Shown piece by piece: positions 13,691 to 24,605 of a stretch of 64,000 nucleotides of DNA. This DNA comes from Ulota crispa (Eukaryota > Streptophyta > Bryopsida > Orthotrichales > Orthotrichaceae): NCBI GenBank assembly GCA_963920765.1, contig OY987251.1, positions 6,698,501 through 6,762,500 on the forward strand, in the 5' to 3' direction. Positions within the stretch are counted from its first letter, which is position 1, and every line of letters starts with the position of its first letter. Made by a program: the position numbers and the translations under genes. The notes under the pieces were generated by a model. That model searched no databases and had not been told where the DNA came from. It saw only the letters and a list, made by a program, of their open reading frames with translations.

Positions 13691-14776
13691 GTGAGAAATC
13701 ATGATTATTTATCTTTGAGAAAAAAAAAATGAAGATCATTGTACTTAAAAAAAGAAAAGCTTGTTGGGAAATCATTTGCTTGGTGTCACATAAAGGTGAA
13801 ATTCATAACTTTAAAGTGCACACAAAGGCCAAAAAGTTGCAGATGAATGTTCAAACATGATTTTTATTTTTGTTCTTAAAAAGAGTTCTCTGAGTGTGTG
13901 CAATACTTGATGATAGAAAGTCCGTAGTTGAAGAAATACAAAGCTTTCTTATTCAAGAAGATGCTAAATCCACGGATGGCTACATATGTTTTTTAATGCA
14001 ACTTTAGTTTCCTTCCTCAACATTGGATTAGTTTTGCCATGAAAATGATTTTTTGTGAATCCAAGCCAACCTCATGAAATGGAAATTTCTATTATTATTA
14101 ATTTTATCAATTTGAAAATGGAATATTTTTCTCTAATTTTCAAATATATTGCAATATGAACTTTGGGCCTATAACTAAGGGTTACTGATTTTCCAATCAT
14201 AGGAAAACACAAAAAATTGGTTTACACCGCAATGTTCCACAGTATCAATATACACCTATTGGTGGAGTTTTCAAAGTTTTAGAGCTTCCCTCTCGTTTAA
14301 TATGAATGTTTTTAACTTCTTTTAAAAAAATTCAAAATATTGTCAAAACCTCATAGAAAATTTGAGAAGTTTTATGACTAGCAAGAGACTTGTGACTTCA
14401 TCTTTGAATATCAAAAAATGAAAATAAAATTCTAAAATCTGACCATTTTGAAGTTTGATTCTATGGTCATAAGCTCTTTTATTTATGGGTTGATCCTTAA
14501 GAACCAATGCAGATAATTTTTTGTTTAACAAATGTAAAAAAAAAAAAAAAAAAAACATTGTTGTATGAAAAAAGCTATTTTTTATCTGCATTTTTAAAAA
14601 AATAATCAAGAAGACATTTCCATCATGGAAGGCAAAAAATAACATCATTGAATGCATTCATATTATTAAGTAATTTAAGAGGATTCACAAACATGGTGTT
14701 AGGTCCATGCTATTCTTCTAGCAATTTCATGAAGAGAGCATGCCAACATACACAACTTTTGAAAACAATATTAGAA
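13691..14776. other. Gene-free AT-rich spacer
   Basis: No supported gene. Includes a poly(A) run near 14537-14554. The minus-strand ORF at 14343-14657 reads through this run and is not credible. Confidence 0.45.
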
Positions 14777-15711
14777 GGGGAAATCACAAATAGGGGCATG
14801 AAAACAAAAAGTATTACAGATTGGAGCACAATTTCAAAATAATTACAAATAAGGGCACAATTCCAAAATGTTTTGTAAATTTTTGTAATTCTTTTTTTGG
14901 TGTGAACATTGGTTGATTTAGATTCATCATATTAAATGTTAGTTCACTTCCAAAAAACTTGACTAAAGGCCTCTTTGAATCAAGCTTAAATAAAGAAACC
15001 TTGATAAAGGGGATGACACTTTTTGGAGAGACCTCTAAATTTTTGGAAGTTGGTTAACATTTAATGTGATGTATCTAAATGAACCAATGTCCAAACCAAA
15101 AAAAAGTCACAAAAAATTACAAAATATTTTGAAATTGTGCCCCTATTTGTAATTATTTTGAAACTGTGCCCCTATCTAAATGTATAAAGAAGACAGTTGG
15201 CAGTCCTTTTACCGCAATCCTTTTACTATGATTCTATTATTGCGTGGGTAAAAATTTTGATGCGTAAAAACTTGCGTGGGTATATAAAAATGAATATGAT
15301 TGGCAATCCTTTTATTGTGTGGGTAAAAAACTTCATGGATATTAACTTGCGGGGGTAATTTTTGTGCGTGTAAAAAAATTGCGTGGACAAAAACATAAAT
15401 AGTATTTTTATTTTGCGAGAGAAAAGAGTACCAAATAGCAATCATTTTACTGTGTGAGTAAAATACTTTGTGGGTATAAAACAAAAACTGTTGCACTGCA
15501 AGGGAATGTTTTTGTAAACAAAAACAAATATCTTATTGGCATAGGTAAAGTTTGAAATTGGATTACGTGGATAAAAAGTTTAAAAAAATTCTTGCGGGGG
15601 AAATGTTTTGCGTAATTGAGCTTGAATTTATTTTGTGTACCATTGGACCGACAAGCGCCTATACTAGTTTGTAATATTTTTTGTTTTTTTGCCCTTATTT
15701 GTAATTTCCCC
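14777..15711. mobile_element. Mutator-type foldback MITE, split by a Helitron-like insertion
   Basis: Begins ggggaaatcacaaatagggg and ends cccttatttgtaatttcccc. Near-identical 9-bp target duplications flank it: atattagaa (14768-14776) and atattaaaa (15712-15720), eight of nine matching. Nine-bp duplications are the Mutator hallmark. Without the 15175-15667 insertion it is about 442 bp, mostly two inverted arms. The same terminal sequence is found on 28817-29596. Confidence 0.7.
15175..15667 (+). mobile_element. Small non-autonomous Helitron-like element
   Basis: Begins TC and ends CTAG, inserted exactly between A (15174) and T (15668), as Helitrons do. The flanks rejoin to ccccta|tttgtaat, a motif repeated nearby in the host foldback element (for example 15141-15152), which shows where the uninterrupted sequence was. 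There is no target duplication. The interior holds degenerate repeats of gcgtgggtaaaa. The 3' hairpin expected of Helitrons is weak (ttg-gaccga-caa only), which limits confidence. Confidence 0.55.
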
Positions 15712-15720
15712 ATATTAAAA

Positions 15721-16235
15721 TGTGTGAGCACTTGTCACCAAAGAAAATATTTTGGATGAAGTGGCCTTAGCTTTTCTTCTAACAAAAAAATGGTTGAGTA
15801 GCTAGGATGGCTACATTTTTTTTATAGATATAAAGTTGGATGCTTTCAACCTTTCATAATCTCATGAGGGTTTTGTGAGAAATTAGAATATCAAACAAAT
15901 AGGGTGAGGCAACATCAAGTGGAACCTTGAAAACTAGGCTCCTACTCCCAAAATTGTGTATAAAATTTGGCTAAACATTTTACATTTTTTCAAAAATACT
16001 ATAGAACAATTTAGCCACATCAAAATTGGTGTAGCAAAAGAGCAATAATTAGCACAAAACAATATCATTGCTTTTTTTTCATTCTGACATACCTTGCGTG
16101 CCCTTTTTGGAATGGACAATATTGAAAGGGAGCCAACCGCATTGGCTGAATTTTTGACAGGGTAGCCTCATGAGGCCCAAAAAGAAAAACACTACACACA
16201 ACTATAACGGGTAGTTACAGTGACCAGCTCGGCGT
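15721..16235. other. Spacer, no gene recognised
   Basis: Nothing coding was recognised. The segment 16190-16235 (gggtagttacagtgaccag, then ggcg) is an inverted, diverged match to 16592-16625 and may be the stump of an element end into which 16236-16584 inserted. Confidence 0.4.
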
Positions 16236-16584
16236 TTAATCCCTAAATGTCTAGGAGGACAAAAATTGTTCTTTCATTGCCAAAAAAATACCAGGAAGGT
16301 GGAAAAAATAATTTTTTTCAAGTTTTTTTTCAAAGTGGTCACCTAGATGTTCTCCATCATTAAATGCAAAAATTAGCCGCATTGAATGCTCCCACATTTT
16401 TTAAAGTCAAATTTGTGAAGAGATGTCTTGGGTCCCTTGCTGCCCCTCTTTCAATTTTCATGCGGGCAACATGAACTATTCACTTGTGTAGCCTTTGCGG
16501 AAAATATTTTATTGTGGAGGCAGCACTATACATAGCATTGTTCACGGGGCAAGCACGGTTATCACCCTAGCATTTAGGGGTTAA
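16236..16584. mobile_element. TTAA-type (piggyBac-like) MITE, first of three abutting
   Basis: Left end TTAATCCCTAAATGTCTAGG; right end CCTAGCATTTAGGGGTTAA. These are inverted copies of each other with few differences. The right-hand TTAA (16581-16584) also begins the next element. Length 349 bp, no coding capacity. Confidence 0.6.
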
Positions 16585-16962
16585 CCCCTAAACGCCGGGG
16601 TGGTCACCGTGCCTACCCGGCTACTATGCTTTGCAATGAACAGTGAGATCTATAGTGGTGCCTACTTATTAAAACATTACTTTTATAAGTTGCAAAAGTC
16701 AATAGTGCATGATGCCCTCACAAAAATTTTAGTAAGGGCAACTTGGGACCTAACACCATGACTTTGAGTTTTCTCACAATTTGAGCTATTAAAAAATATG
16801 AGTGCATTTAAAGAGATAGTTTTTTACCTTCTATGATGGACCATGTGTTTCTGATCACTTTTGGAAAAAAAAATCAAACAAAAATTGCTTTTTTCTGGTC
16901 CAACATAGTGTTCTTTTATGCCAAGCGGACAATAATTTTCCGCTTAGGCGTTTAAGTGTTAA
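16581..16962. mobile_element. TTAA-type (piggyBac-like) MITE, second of three abutting
   Basis: Left end TTAACCCCTAAACGCCGGGG; right end TTAGGCGTTTAAGTGTTAA. The inverted ends match over about 16 bases with two mismatches. It shares TTAA at both ends with its neighbours. The junction at 16581 is also the centre of an imperfect palindrome of about 160 bp (16505-16665). Confidence 0.55.
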
Positions 16963-17371
16963 CCCCTAAAGGACCCGAACGCCCTTTGCGGCCGTAATGT
17001 GCTGTTTTGCTGGTATTCGGGGGATGTCGCAACATTTTCAGATTTTCGTGTACACTAATGACTTGTAGGAAATTCCAAGCTAGATCTAATCTTGCATTTA
17101 TTTTGAGAAGAGACCTTGTTGAATTTTGCAAGCTGAGGTTTGTATCCGCACTTGCATATGATATAGGTACGGTACTTGATTTCTACGTCAACGAGGCCAC
17201 CTTGCCTCCACAACAACGCAAGCTATACCAAACACGTGACTGTATCTTGAAATTGCATGACTCATCTTTGGGTGACACAACGCCTGTTAAAATTGCTTAA
17301 ACCATGCGTATCCCGGTCCGCTACAAATATGTTCCTGTATCTTGGAGGCCCAAGGGCCCTTCAGGGGTTAA
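16959..17371. mobile_element. TTAA-type (piggyBac-like) element carrying an open frame
   Basis: Left end TTAACCCCTAAAGGACCC; right end GGGCCCTTCAGGGGTTAA. It is 413 bp and contains a plus-strand open frame running to a stop at 17300. From the first ATG that frame gives about 80 residues (includes FILRRDLVEFCKLRFVSALA and LPPQQRKLYQTRDCILKLHD). I do not recognise the protein and see no transposase motif. Its composition is more gene-like than the surroundings, so a captured exon is possible. Confidence 0.55.
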
Positions 17372-17997
17372 AAGTAAAAGAGGAATGGAAATAGGTTGAG
17401 TTACCGTAACGTTTTTATCGTCCCCATAAAGCACCATATGACCAAAAAGGCGAGAACCAAACCACACTCCATTCCCACCGTCGCACTCCCCCCCCCCGCG
17501 ACTCCAACCCAGGGCGGCGGAGGCGACACCCCACCACCGTTCTTCTCGCGGCCGTTGCCGCACCCACGCATCCGTACCAACAGCCCTGCTCCTTTTCTTT
17601 CCCCCTTTCCACCCCCACCGTCCGGCAAAGCATCACATCCCCAACCCTCTCCACTTCACCAATTCAACCAACCCCAATTCCAACCCCAATTCCCCCGATT
17701 CATCACTCTCCCAGCTGTACTCTGTTCTCACACCCACCCACTTGCCCTTCTCTTCTCTCATCCCGCTCCTCACAATCTGCCCGAGTCCCCGTTGGTTTCA
17801 ATCGCCACCATGTTGCGTACAAGCCCGCGCTTAAACCCCGAGTTGGGGTTTGCACGTGGCGTCAAGATGAGCTCATTAGGTTTTAGGGTTTAGAACTGAG
17901 GTTTGGATTGTTTTGAAGAGATGGCGAGCAGCAAGTGACGTTTGAGGAGTTGGGGTGAAAGGAATTTAGTTCCGGGAAGCAGGGGGTGTGTGGGCAG
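17372..17997 (+). promoter_or_regulatory. PEX16 promoter and 5' leader region, C-rich
   Basis: A GC- and pyrimidine-rich island (about 17450-17830) stands out from the AT-rich surroundings and ends directly at the PEX16 start. A telo-box-like motif (tagggttta) lies at 17884-17892, common in promoters and leaders of plant housekeeping genes. The 165-codon frame at 17396-17893 is proline-rich low-complexity sequence, which I attribute to the C-rich composition rather than to a gene. The transcription start cannot be placed. Confidence 0.45.
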
Positions 17998-20900
17998 ATG
18001 GAGGCCTATAAGGAATGGGTTCGCCGCAACCGTCTCTGGCTCTCGTCCGTCGAAAGCCTCGCTAATGTACCGTCTCTCATCCTTTTTTTCTTTCTTTTTT
18101 CTTTTCTTTTTTCCTACTCGAGTTTGAATTACTTGATGTGTGTGTCAAATTCCGCAGGTGGCATAGAAATATCAACCGAATTGATGAAATGTTTATTTGA
18201 AGCGGGTTAAACTACTCTTGTCTTTGTTTGTTAACTTGAGCTTTTATGTACTCTAAACCCTAAGTTTTTGCAAAATCTACACTCCTAACCCTGTTAATTT
18301 GAGTTTTTTTGTACACTGAACCCTAAGTTCTTGCAAAATCTACACTACCCCTGTTAATTTGAGCTTTTCTGTACACTGCACCCTAAGTTCTTGCAAAATC
18401 TACACTATTTTATTGATTTTTCTACTTTTGTACCCGAGTTTGAACCACATGACGTGTGTGTCAAATTCTTCAGGTGGCCTAGAATTATCAACCGGATTGA
18501 CCGAATATATATTTGAAGCGGGTTAAACTACTCTTGTCTTTGTTTGGTTAAACTACCCTTGTCTTTGTTTGTTAATTTGAGCTTTTATGTACTCTAAACC
18601 CTAAGTTCTTGCAAAATCTACACTACCCCTGTTAATTTGAGCTTTTTTTGTGCACGGAACCCTGAGTTCTTGCAAAATCTACACTACCCCTGTTAATGTT
18701 AATTTGAGCTTTTATGTATTCTAAACCCTAAATTCTTGCAAAATCTACACTTCCCCTGTTTGTGTCGCATCGGTGACTCTCTTATGCATCCCAGCTAGTA
18801 ACCGAAACGGAATTCCAGGCATATTAATTGAATATTCTCACAATACTCTCACTATAGGAGGCGTCACAGCCGGAAGCTGAAAAAGCTAGGTTTTCAAAAG
18901 TAGGCCTGAAAATTTTAGGATAACCAACCACGTCATTTGAAAACCTAGAGGGAGGGGTTGAATTTTGAGAATCTTATGTGGTTTTTGAAATCCTTCCCCT
19001 TGTCACTAAAGAAAAGATGATCTCATGTAACTATAGTAGGGGTTTCAAAATTATTTTTTAGTTTTTTTTCTAGATGTGACAAGTGTATCATCCAAGAGTT
19101 TTATCCTCTGGTGAAGTACAGTAATGAGTATGCACTCTTTTGGTGTTGGAAGTTGGAAAAACCAGGTCTTAAAAAGCAGGCCTGAAATTTAGGATAATTA
19201 ACCATGTCACTGAATGTTATTCCATTTTCTGAGTTTTCTGATAAACCAAAGGGAGGGGTTGAATTTTGAGAATGTTTTTTGGTTTTTGAATGAAATCCTT
19301 GCATGTAGCTAAAATGGGGGGGTTTCTTTCGAGGCGTGACAAGCGTAGTATCACCCAAGAGTTTTATCCTTAGGCATAAGTTCCAACTCCGACGCGCAAT
19401 AATCACTATGCACTCTTTCTGTCTAAAGCTTTTTTATCCAAAGTATTTAGGTGTTAAGATTGGTATTGGCCAAAAAATTCTAATAGTCGCTGATTTTGAG
19501 TGTCAATAATTTTTTTGACAAATGCTAAGTCCAATTTATTTTAGTAAATTTTTATCCTAAGACCTTCTTGCTTATAGTTACCCCAAAGAGTTTCAACTTA
19601 TTGAGGGGTTCTATGAACAACTCATATGGTTGTCAGTTCTTTGTTGCTTTATGCTGTCTTGCACCGTAGCAATCTGGACGTGTAAGCTTGGAAAATGGTG
19701 AGCTTACGTGTGTGTGTCTTGGGACCTTGGGATTGCAGACATTGACATGGTTCTTACCAGAGCGATTTGCCGCGTCAGACCTTGTCCCCGAAGCTGGTAA
19801 AGTGACACTAAATTTCCTTGTCTCTATGACACTTTCTATGACTGTCATTTTAGAATTAGTCCATTTTAGAATTAGTCGATTTTGAGAGCTGCCCTGTTTG
19901 GCATGACTATAGTTGGATTTGATTTTGGGAGCCGGCTTGTTTTGACATGACAATTAGTCATTTCTAACACGCTAAAATACCACTTTTAAGTTGCCTCAAG
20001 TTAACTTATCTTGGAAAAATTTACCTCTTGACTCATTGCTTGGCCACTTGGGGGCGCATGTAACTCACTAAATACTAGGATTTCACATGGGTTTACAACT
20101 TGGATGTGGCCTAGTTTATTTTTCTGCACCTTGTTGTTGTTCTTAAGCCCTTAAAAATTTGTTTTAGGAGCCGCTCTTTTGACATGACCATAGTCATTTC
20201 TAATACACTAAATATCACTTTTTACGTTGCCACAACAATTACCTCAACAATTAGGTTGCCTTACCTTGGAAAGTTACGTAATGACTCATTGCTTGGCCAC
20301 TTAGAAGCGCATACAACTCTCTAGATACTAGGATTTCGCATGATTTACGACCTCGATAACTCTCTTAATATTAGGATTTCACATGGCTTACAACTTGGAC
20401 ATGGATTACAACTTGGATGTTGCTAGTTTGTTTATCCCCAGCTTTGTTGTTGTTGGTTGCCAAGCCCTTTAAAGAATTGCATATTGCAATAATTAGTGAT
20501 GAAAATTATTGTGATATTAATGAGTATTTGTGTAATCTTATGGTGTTGAGGATTCCTGTGTGTACAGTGTCGACGACGGTGGGGTTGGTGACGGTCATGA
20601 ACGAGCACATCGTGGCCACGGCGCCAGCCAGCACGCCTTCGGGACTGCAAGTGCCACCGCGCCAGGACCCCAGCTTTCCGTGGCCGCTACTGTTGTCGGT
20701 GGTGAAGGAGGTGGAGGTGTTGGTGGAGATGAGCGCCGAGCATTACCTGGGCAGAGACGACAAGTGGAGCCCTGTGGCCACCGTCGAGGGGCTCAAGTAA
20801 CTTTGGCCTTAACCCTAATTTGTAAAAATTTATACCTTGTGTGAATTTTTTTGAGGATAAGCCAATTCTGTTGCAAAAAATCAAAGTTTTCTCTTTTTGT

Positions 20901-23900
20901 TTCTTATAGTGCATGACACTTATAACCAACAACTATTGCCCCAACAAGAAATACTAAAGCACAACACATATATCCATTAGCTCAAAATTAATTCCACCAT
21001 CAAGCAGGACAAATCTGAAGTTTCATCTTGGTGGTCTCAAATTTTTGGTATCTTTTTTATTGACAAAGTAGTAGGCTAGCCACTCGAATTGAGAGTTGTT
21101 GATTATAAGTGTCATGCACTGTATGAACCAGGTGTTACCCCTTCGACGCCCAAGGGGTCGAAATTTTACCCCTTTTTAGTGTATTCTGAGATACTTGGGG
21201 GCGTTGAGGGGTTAATGTAAGTTATGGTTGCTTCCAACTGGCTTGTTGAAGAGTTACCATATGTATGAATGAATGGATGTATGGATGAACAGACGCTTTG
21301 CTGTTAGTAACAATGGTTCGTAGAAGAGACAGGATCTGGTTTTTAATGGGTTTAAGGGCAGTTCCCACTACGTCCCAAGTCCCATTGAAATCTCAGGACT
21401 TGGGTAATCTCTCTTGGGAAGTTTTTGGCACCAAGAAGGTGGGATTTTGCTCAAGCGTTGGCCCTACGAAAATCAGAGACCCAACTTTTAGTCCAAACCT
21501 GCACTGATTCAGCTTTCATTAGTATTTCTTTTTGCTCTTTATAACTCAACAAAGCTGGGATCTTGCATTGATGAGGGACAAGGGACTTGCAGAGTTGGGA
21601 CGTGGGACATTGTGTGTAGCAAACCTTCCTTTGTATGGGTTTTTGGAATATAGAATCGAGATACACTACAAGGGAAAATTGTCAATCTGAACATTTTTTT
21701 TGTCATTTTGGATGTGGTGATTCAGACATTTATTTGTCAAATTGGGCACATTTAGTCAATTCAGAGGTGTCAAATTGGACAGTTTTTCTTGTAGCGGGTG
21801 TTTTTACATTTCTCACAGTTTTTTTTTGTTTTTTTGTTGTTGTTTGGGTTTGCAGGGCGCTTATTCGGCTGCTAGTACTGTACAAGAGTGGTTTCAAAAT
21901 GCTGATTGATGGAGGCGAGACAAGCAATAACAGGGACGAGAAGGCGGAGTCTCCCTCGCACTGTGACGTGGTTGCTAGACCTCGGAGCTTTGGCAGCAGC
22001 AGCAGCAGCAGCCATGCTCATCCCAGAGCCATCCAAGCCATGAACAAATACCGCGACAACGTCGGTGCTCGGCCTTCGTGGCTCGCTGCCAAGTCTCTTC
22101 CTCCGCCACCACCGTCGTCTCAGTATTGTAAGTCTCAGCATTCCTTTTCCAAAAATGTGCTTTGTTGACAGTGCCCTCCAACAAGTTCTTGAGTTTTTTG
22201 AAACTTAGCTAGACAGTAACCATTGGTGAAGAACAGCAATTGAACTCTTTAAAATCAATAAAATGGTCATATGCTAGCAATCTCAAGCCACGTATCTACA
22301 AATCATGTTAATAGAAAAATACTATGCTAGCAATCTCAAGCCAGATATCTACAAATCATATTGATAGAAAAAATATTAGCGGGGCTATCAAAAAGTGGCT
22401 CAATTGATGTGGGTCTTATTGTTTCGGGCATTTGCAGTGGGAGAAGTAGAAGTCAAGCCATTAACACCAGTTGACAAAGTGAGGATGCTGGGAGAGGTTC
22501 TCCTGATTCTGAGGCCTTTCCTGTATGTTTTGCTTATCCGACGCCATGGCCTGCGCTCTTGGAGGCCGTGGCTTTCAGCGTTGGCTCTGGATGCCAGTGG
22601 CATGGGCATCTTGTATGCCACTACTCTCGTTTATGAGCAAGTACTCACCAGCAAGTCCACAACAACAAGTACCCTTTCCAAACAGGAGAAAAACGAGGTT
22701 AGTAGGATTAAAAATCAAAAAAATCAAAAAAGAAATTTAAGTTCTCTCTTTTTCTGATCATGAAGCTTTTCTTCCAGTGTGCTTTTTCATGACATGCCAT
22801 TATGGCAAATTTCGTATACTAAATAGTGCATTTAGGTTGCCTTAACAATTAGGTTGCCTTAACAATTAGGTTGCCTTATCCTAGAAAGTTACCTCTTGAC
22901 TTATGGCTTGGCCACTTGGAGGCGCATGCGACTCTTTAGATTATTGGGATTTCATATGGTGTGGACATAGCTAGTTTATTTTTTTGCTGCGTTGTTGTTG
23001 CTGCGAAGTCCTTATTGTTGTTAAAAATTATTTGTTGCAGTAATTATTGATGAAAATGACTTTAGTGTCAGTAAGTATTTATGTAGTACAAAATGTCAAG
23101 GAATTTAGTGTGGGAAAACTTAAATGCAATATTTAGTGTAGGTTGGTTTTCTGAATGATTCATTTTGCCTGGCCAATACTACCTCAGTGCTCTGGTTTCT
23201 ATTTTATTTTATTTTTAGGGTAGTTTTGAGGTGGATTCTTCTTTCTTCAAAAATTTGTGACATGTTTACTGTGGGGTTTTTGGAATTTGGCAGCTTACAA
23301 GGAGGCAAGTGTTGTGGGCTCTCTATCTTATGCGAAGCCCTTTCTTTGATCGATACACACAGTAAGCTCACATCCTACACGTGTCCCATGTCTATTTGTC
23401 TCCGCTAAAAACAAAACCTCGTGAACTGGAATCTAATTAAGGAACAGGCTCACCAACCTAATTTCATAACATACTATTAGGTTCTGTGAACTTTGTCTAT
23501 GACGGGATATTATATTGGTTCATGTGATTTAATTTCTCAAGTGCCCATGCTAAATATCAGATATTCTACAATTTTGCTTTGGAAGCTTATAATTGACCGC
23601 TATAACTTTATAAACATACTTCTTCAAAACTGTTGGTCATGGTTTCTTCTTTCTATTGATACATTTTGCTATGAAGCTTTGCAGTAGTTGGTTATTTTAT
23701 ACTTCTATACATGCCAAATTTTCTAATTTTGGTATGAAGCTTTTTAGATGCTGCATTCACTTAATCTAGACTATCCAAAGTCCATAAATAATAGTCTTTA
23801 AATATCGCTTTGATTTGCAAAACATTGGAAGTATGCCCAAATCAAAAGACATGAAAAAACTTTGAGAAAATATATGCAAAATACTAAATCTCCATTATTT

Positions 23901-24605
23901 AGGGCAGAAAAAGTTCACAAGAAAAATCCATAATTAGTTAAATGTGTTGTTTAGTCCTTTTTCAAAATTTCTGTGCACAATTTCTTCTTTCTATTGATAC
24001 ATTTTGGTATGAAGCTTGTTAGTAGTTGTGTTTTTACACTTCTATGCATGTGGGAGTTTTTAGTTTTGGTCATTTGGGTTAACACTCACCGTCTTAATTT
24101 GTTTGGCTTTTGCAGGCGACGCTTGGAACGTGTTGAAAAAACCCTGAAGCCCGTCCCACTTTTTGGTTCTCTTGCTGGTAAAGCTACAAAATATGAGACC
24201 CTGAATTGCTTTAATTGTCTGCCGACTGTGTAGTCTTTCGATTTCCAAAAAATTAAGCAAATGTGTAATATACTTAATTTTAGATAATTCAGGCATCAAA
24301 TTCCAACAAAAAAAACATTCATATTAGGCAATATGCTCAATGACTCTCTCAAAGCATCTCAGAGAAAAACATTTCACTTGATTCATTGTAAATCTACTCC
24401 CTTGAATTAGGCTCAAAATCCACACGGAATCAGACAAAATAAACATCTGTTTTAAAATGTTCAAATTACAGAGTTTTAGGACCTAGTCAGCTCTGACTCT
24501 CTTGTATTGTTAATTTTGTTGTTGTTGTTTTTTTGTTTCTTAGGGAAAGCAGTGGAGCTGATACAAGGGGTCCAAGCTTTTTACACATACACAGCTGGGT
24601 CTTGA
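17998..24605 (+). CDS. PEX16: Peroxin-16, peroxisome membrane biogenesis protein
   Basis: Eight exons join in frame: 17998-18066, 19739-19796, 20568-20796, 21856-22127, 22438-22697, 23294-23361, 24116-24177 and 24544-24605. They encode 359 residues, close to the plant PEX16 size of about 370. All introns are GT-AG. The N-terminus MEAYKEWVRRNR, then LTWFLPERF, the hydrophobic GEVLLILRPFLYVLLIRR (228-245) followed by HGLRSWRPW, the exon 6 segment LWALYLMRSPFFDRYT and the C-terminal YTYTAGS all match the plant PEX16 pattern. PEX16 sits in the ER and peroxisome membrane and recruits membrane proteins to peroxisomes; in Arabidopsis it is SHRUNKEN SEED 1. A serine run (GSSSSSSH) comes from an AGC repeat near 22000. 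Introns 1-5 carry repeats and MITEs, and exon 4 starts 59 bp after a CACTA MITE. No frame break was seen, so the gene looks functional. Confidence 0.95.
18122..18760 (+). repeat. Tandem repeats with telo-box motifs in PEX16 intron 1
   Basis: Units of about 60 bp (core acccctgttaatttgagctt, then taaaccctaagttcttgc) repeat at least six times in two blocks. The blocks are separated by a second copy of a 120-bp segment containing gaagcgggttaaactactct (near 18200 and 18518). Many units carry AAACCCTAA or GAACCCTAA, a telo-box-like sequence. Confidence 0.75.
18877..19290 (+). repeat. Direct duplication in PEX16 intron 1
   Basis: About 140 bp around 18880-19010 (contains gggaggggttgaattttgag) recurs around 19150-19290 with substitutions and small gaps, in the same orientation. 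Confidence 0.6.
19928..20470 (+). repeat. Duplicated segment in PEX16 intron 2, with a third copy in intron 5
   Basis: Two direct copies, about 19928-20150 and 20168-20466, share cattgcttggccactt and nearby sequence. A third, more diverged copy lies at about 22775-23030 in intron 5, again in the same orientation. They are probably local duplications of intron sequence. Confidence 0.6.
20907..21121. mobile_element. TA-flanked mariner-like MITE in PEX16 intron 3
   Basis: Inverted ends TAGTGCATGACACTTATAA and TTATAAGTGTCATGCACTG (continuing as AACAACT/AGTTGTT), with TA on both sides (20905-20906, 21122-21123). Length 215 bp. A related copy lies at about 29871-30082. Confidence 0.7.
21135..21215. 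mobile_element. 81-bp palindromic TTAA element in PEX16 intron 3
   Basis: Left end TTACCCCTTCGACGCCCAAG; right end ACTTGGGGGCGTTGAGGGGTTAA seen as inverted copies of one another (each given here in part: CGACGCCCAAG and CTTGGGGGCG). It is almost wholly a hairpin and is one of three such elements of 79-81 bp in the window. Confidence 0.6.
21664..21796. mobile_element. CACTA-type MITE in PEX16 intron 3
   Basis: Starts CACTACAAGGGAAAATTGTC and ends GACAGTTTTTCTTGTAGCG, imperfect inverted repeats of the CACTA (En/Spm) type. It is 133 bp and ends 59 bp before exon 4. A 3-bp duplication is not evident here. Confidence 0.65.
22164..22388 (-). mobile_element. MITE copy in PEX16 intron 4
   Basis: The sequence beginning cagtgccctccaacaagttc and containing gaaacttagctagac matches, on the other strand, the element at 31783-32042. 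The second terminus is missing, so the copy looks truncated. Two near-identical segments (22272-22310 and 22325-22363, sharing gctagcaatctcaagcca) form a short internal duplication. Confidence 0.6.

Noticed and set aside
15209-15731. Overlapping minus-strand frames of 71-95 codons
   Set aside because: They fall in the repeated interior of the Helitron-like element and mirror its gcgtgggtaaaa repeats.
17396-17893. Proline-rich 165-codon frame upstream of PEX16
   Set aside because: Low-complexity C-rich sequence with several overlapping frames on both strands. Position and composition fit promoter and leader DNA better.
18240-18760. Interstitial telomere array
   Set aside because: CCCTAAA-type motifs occur once per 60-bp unit, not in tandem, so this is an intronic repeat rather than telomeric DNA.
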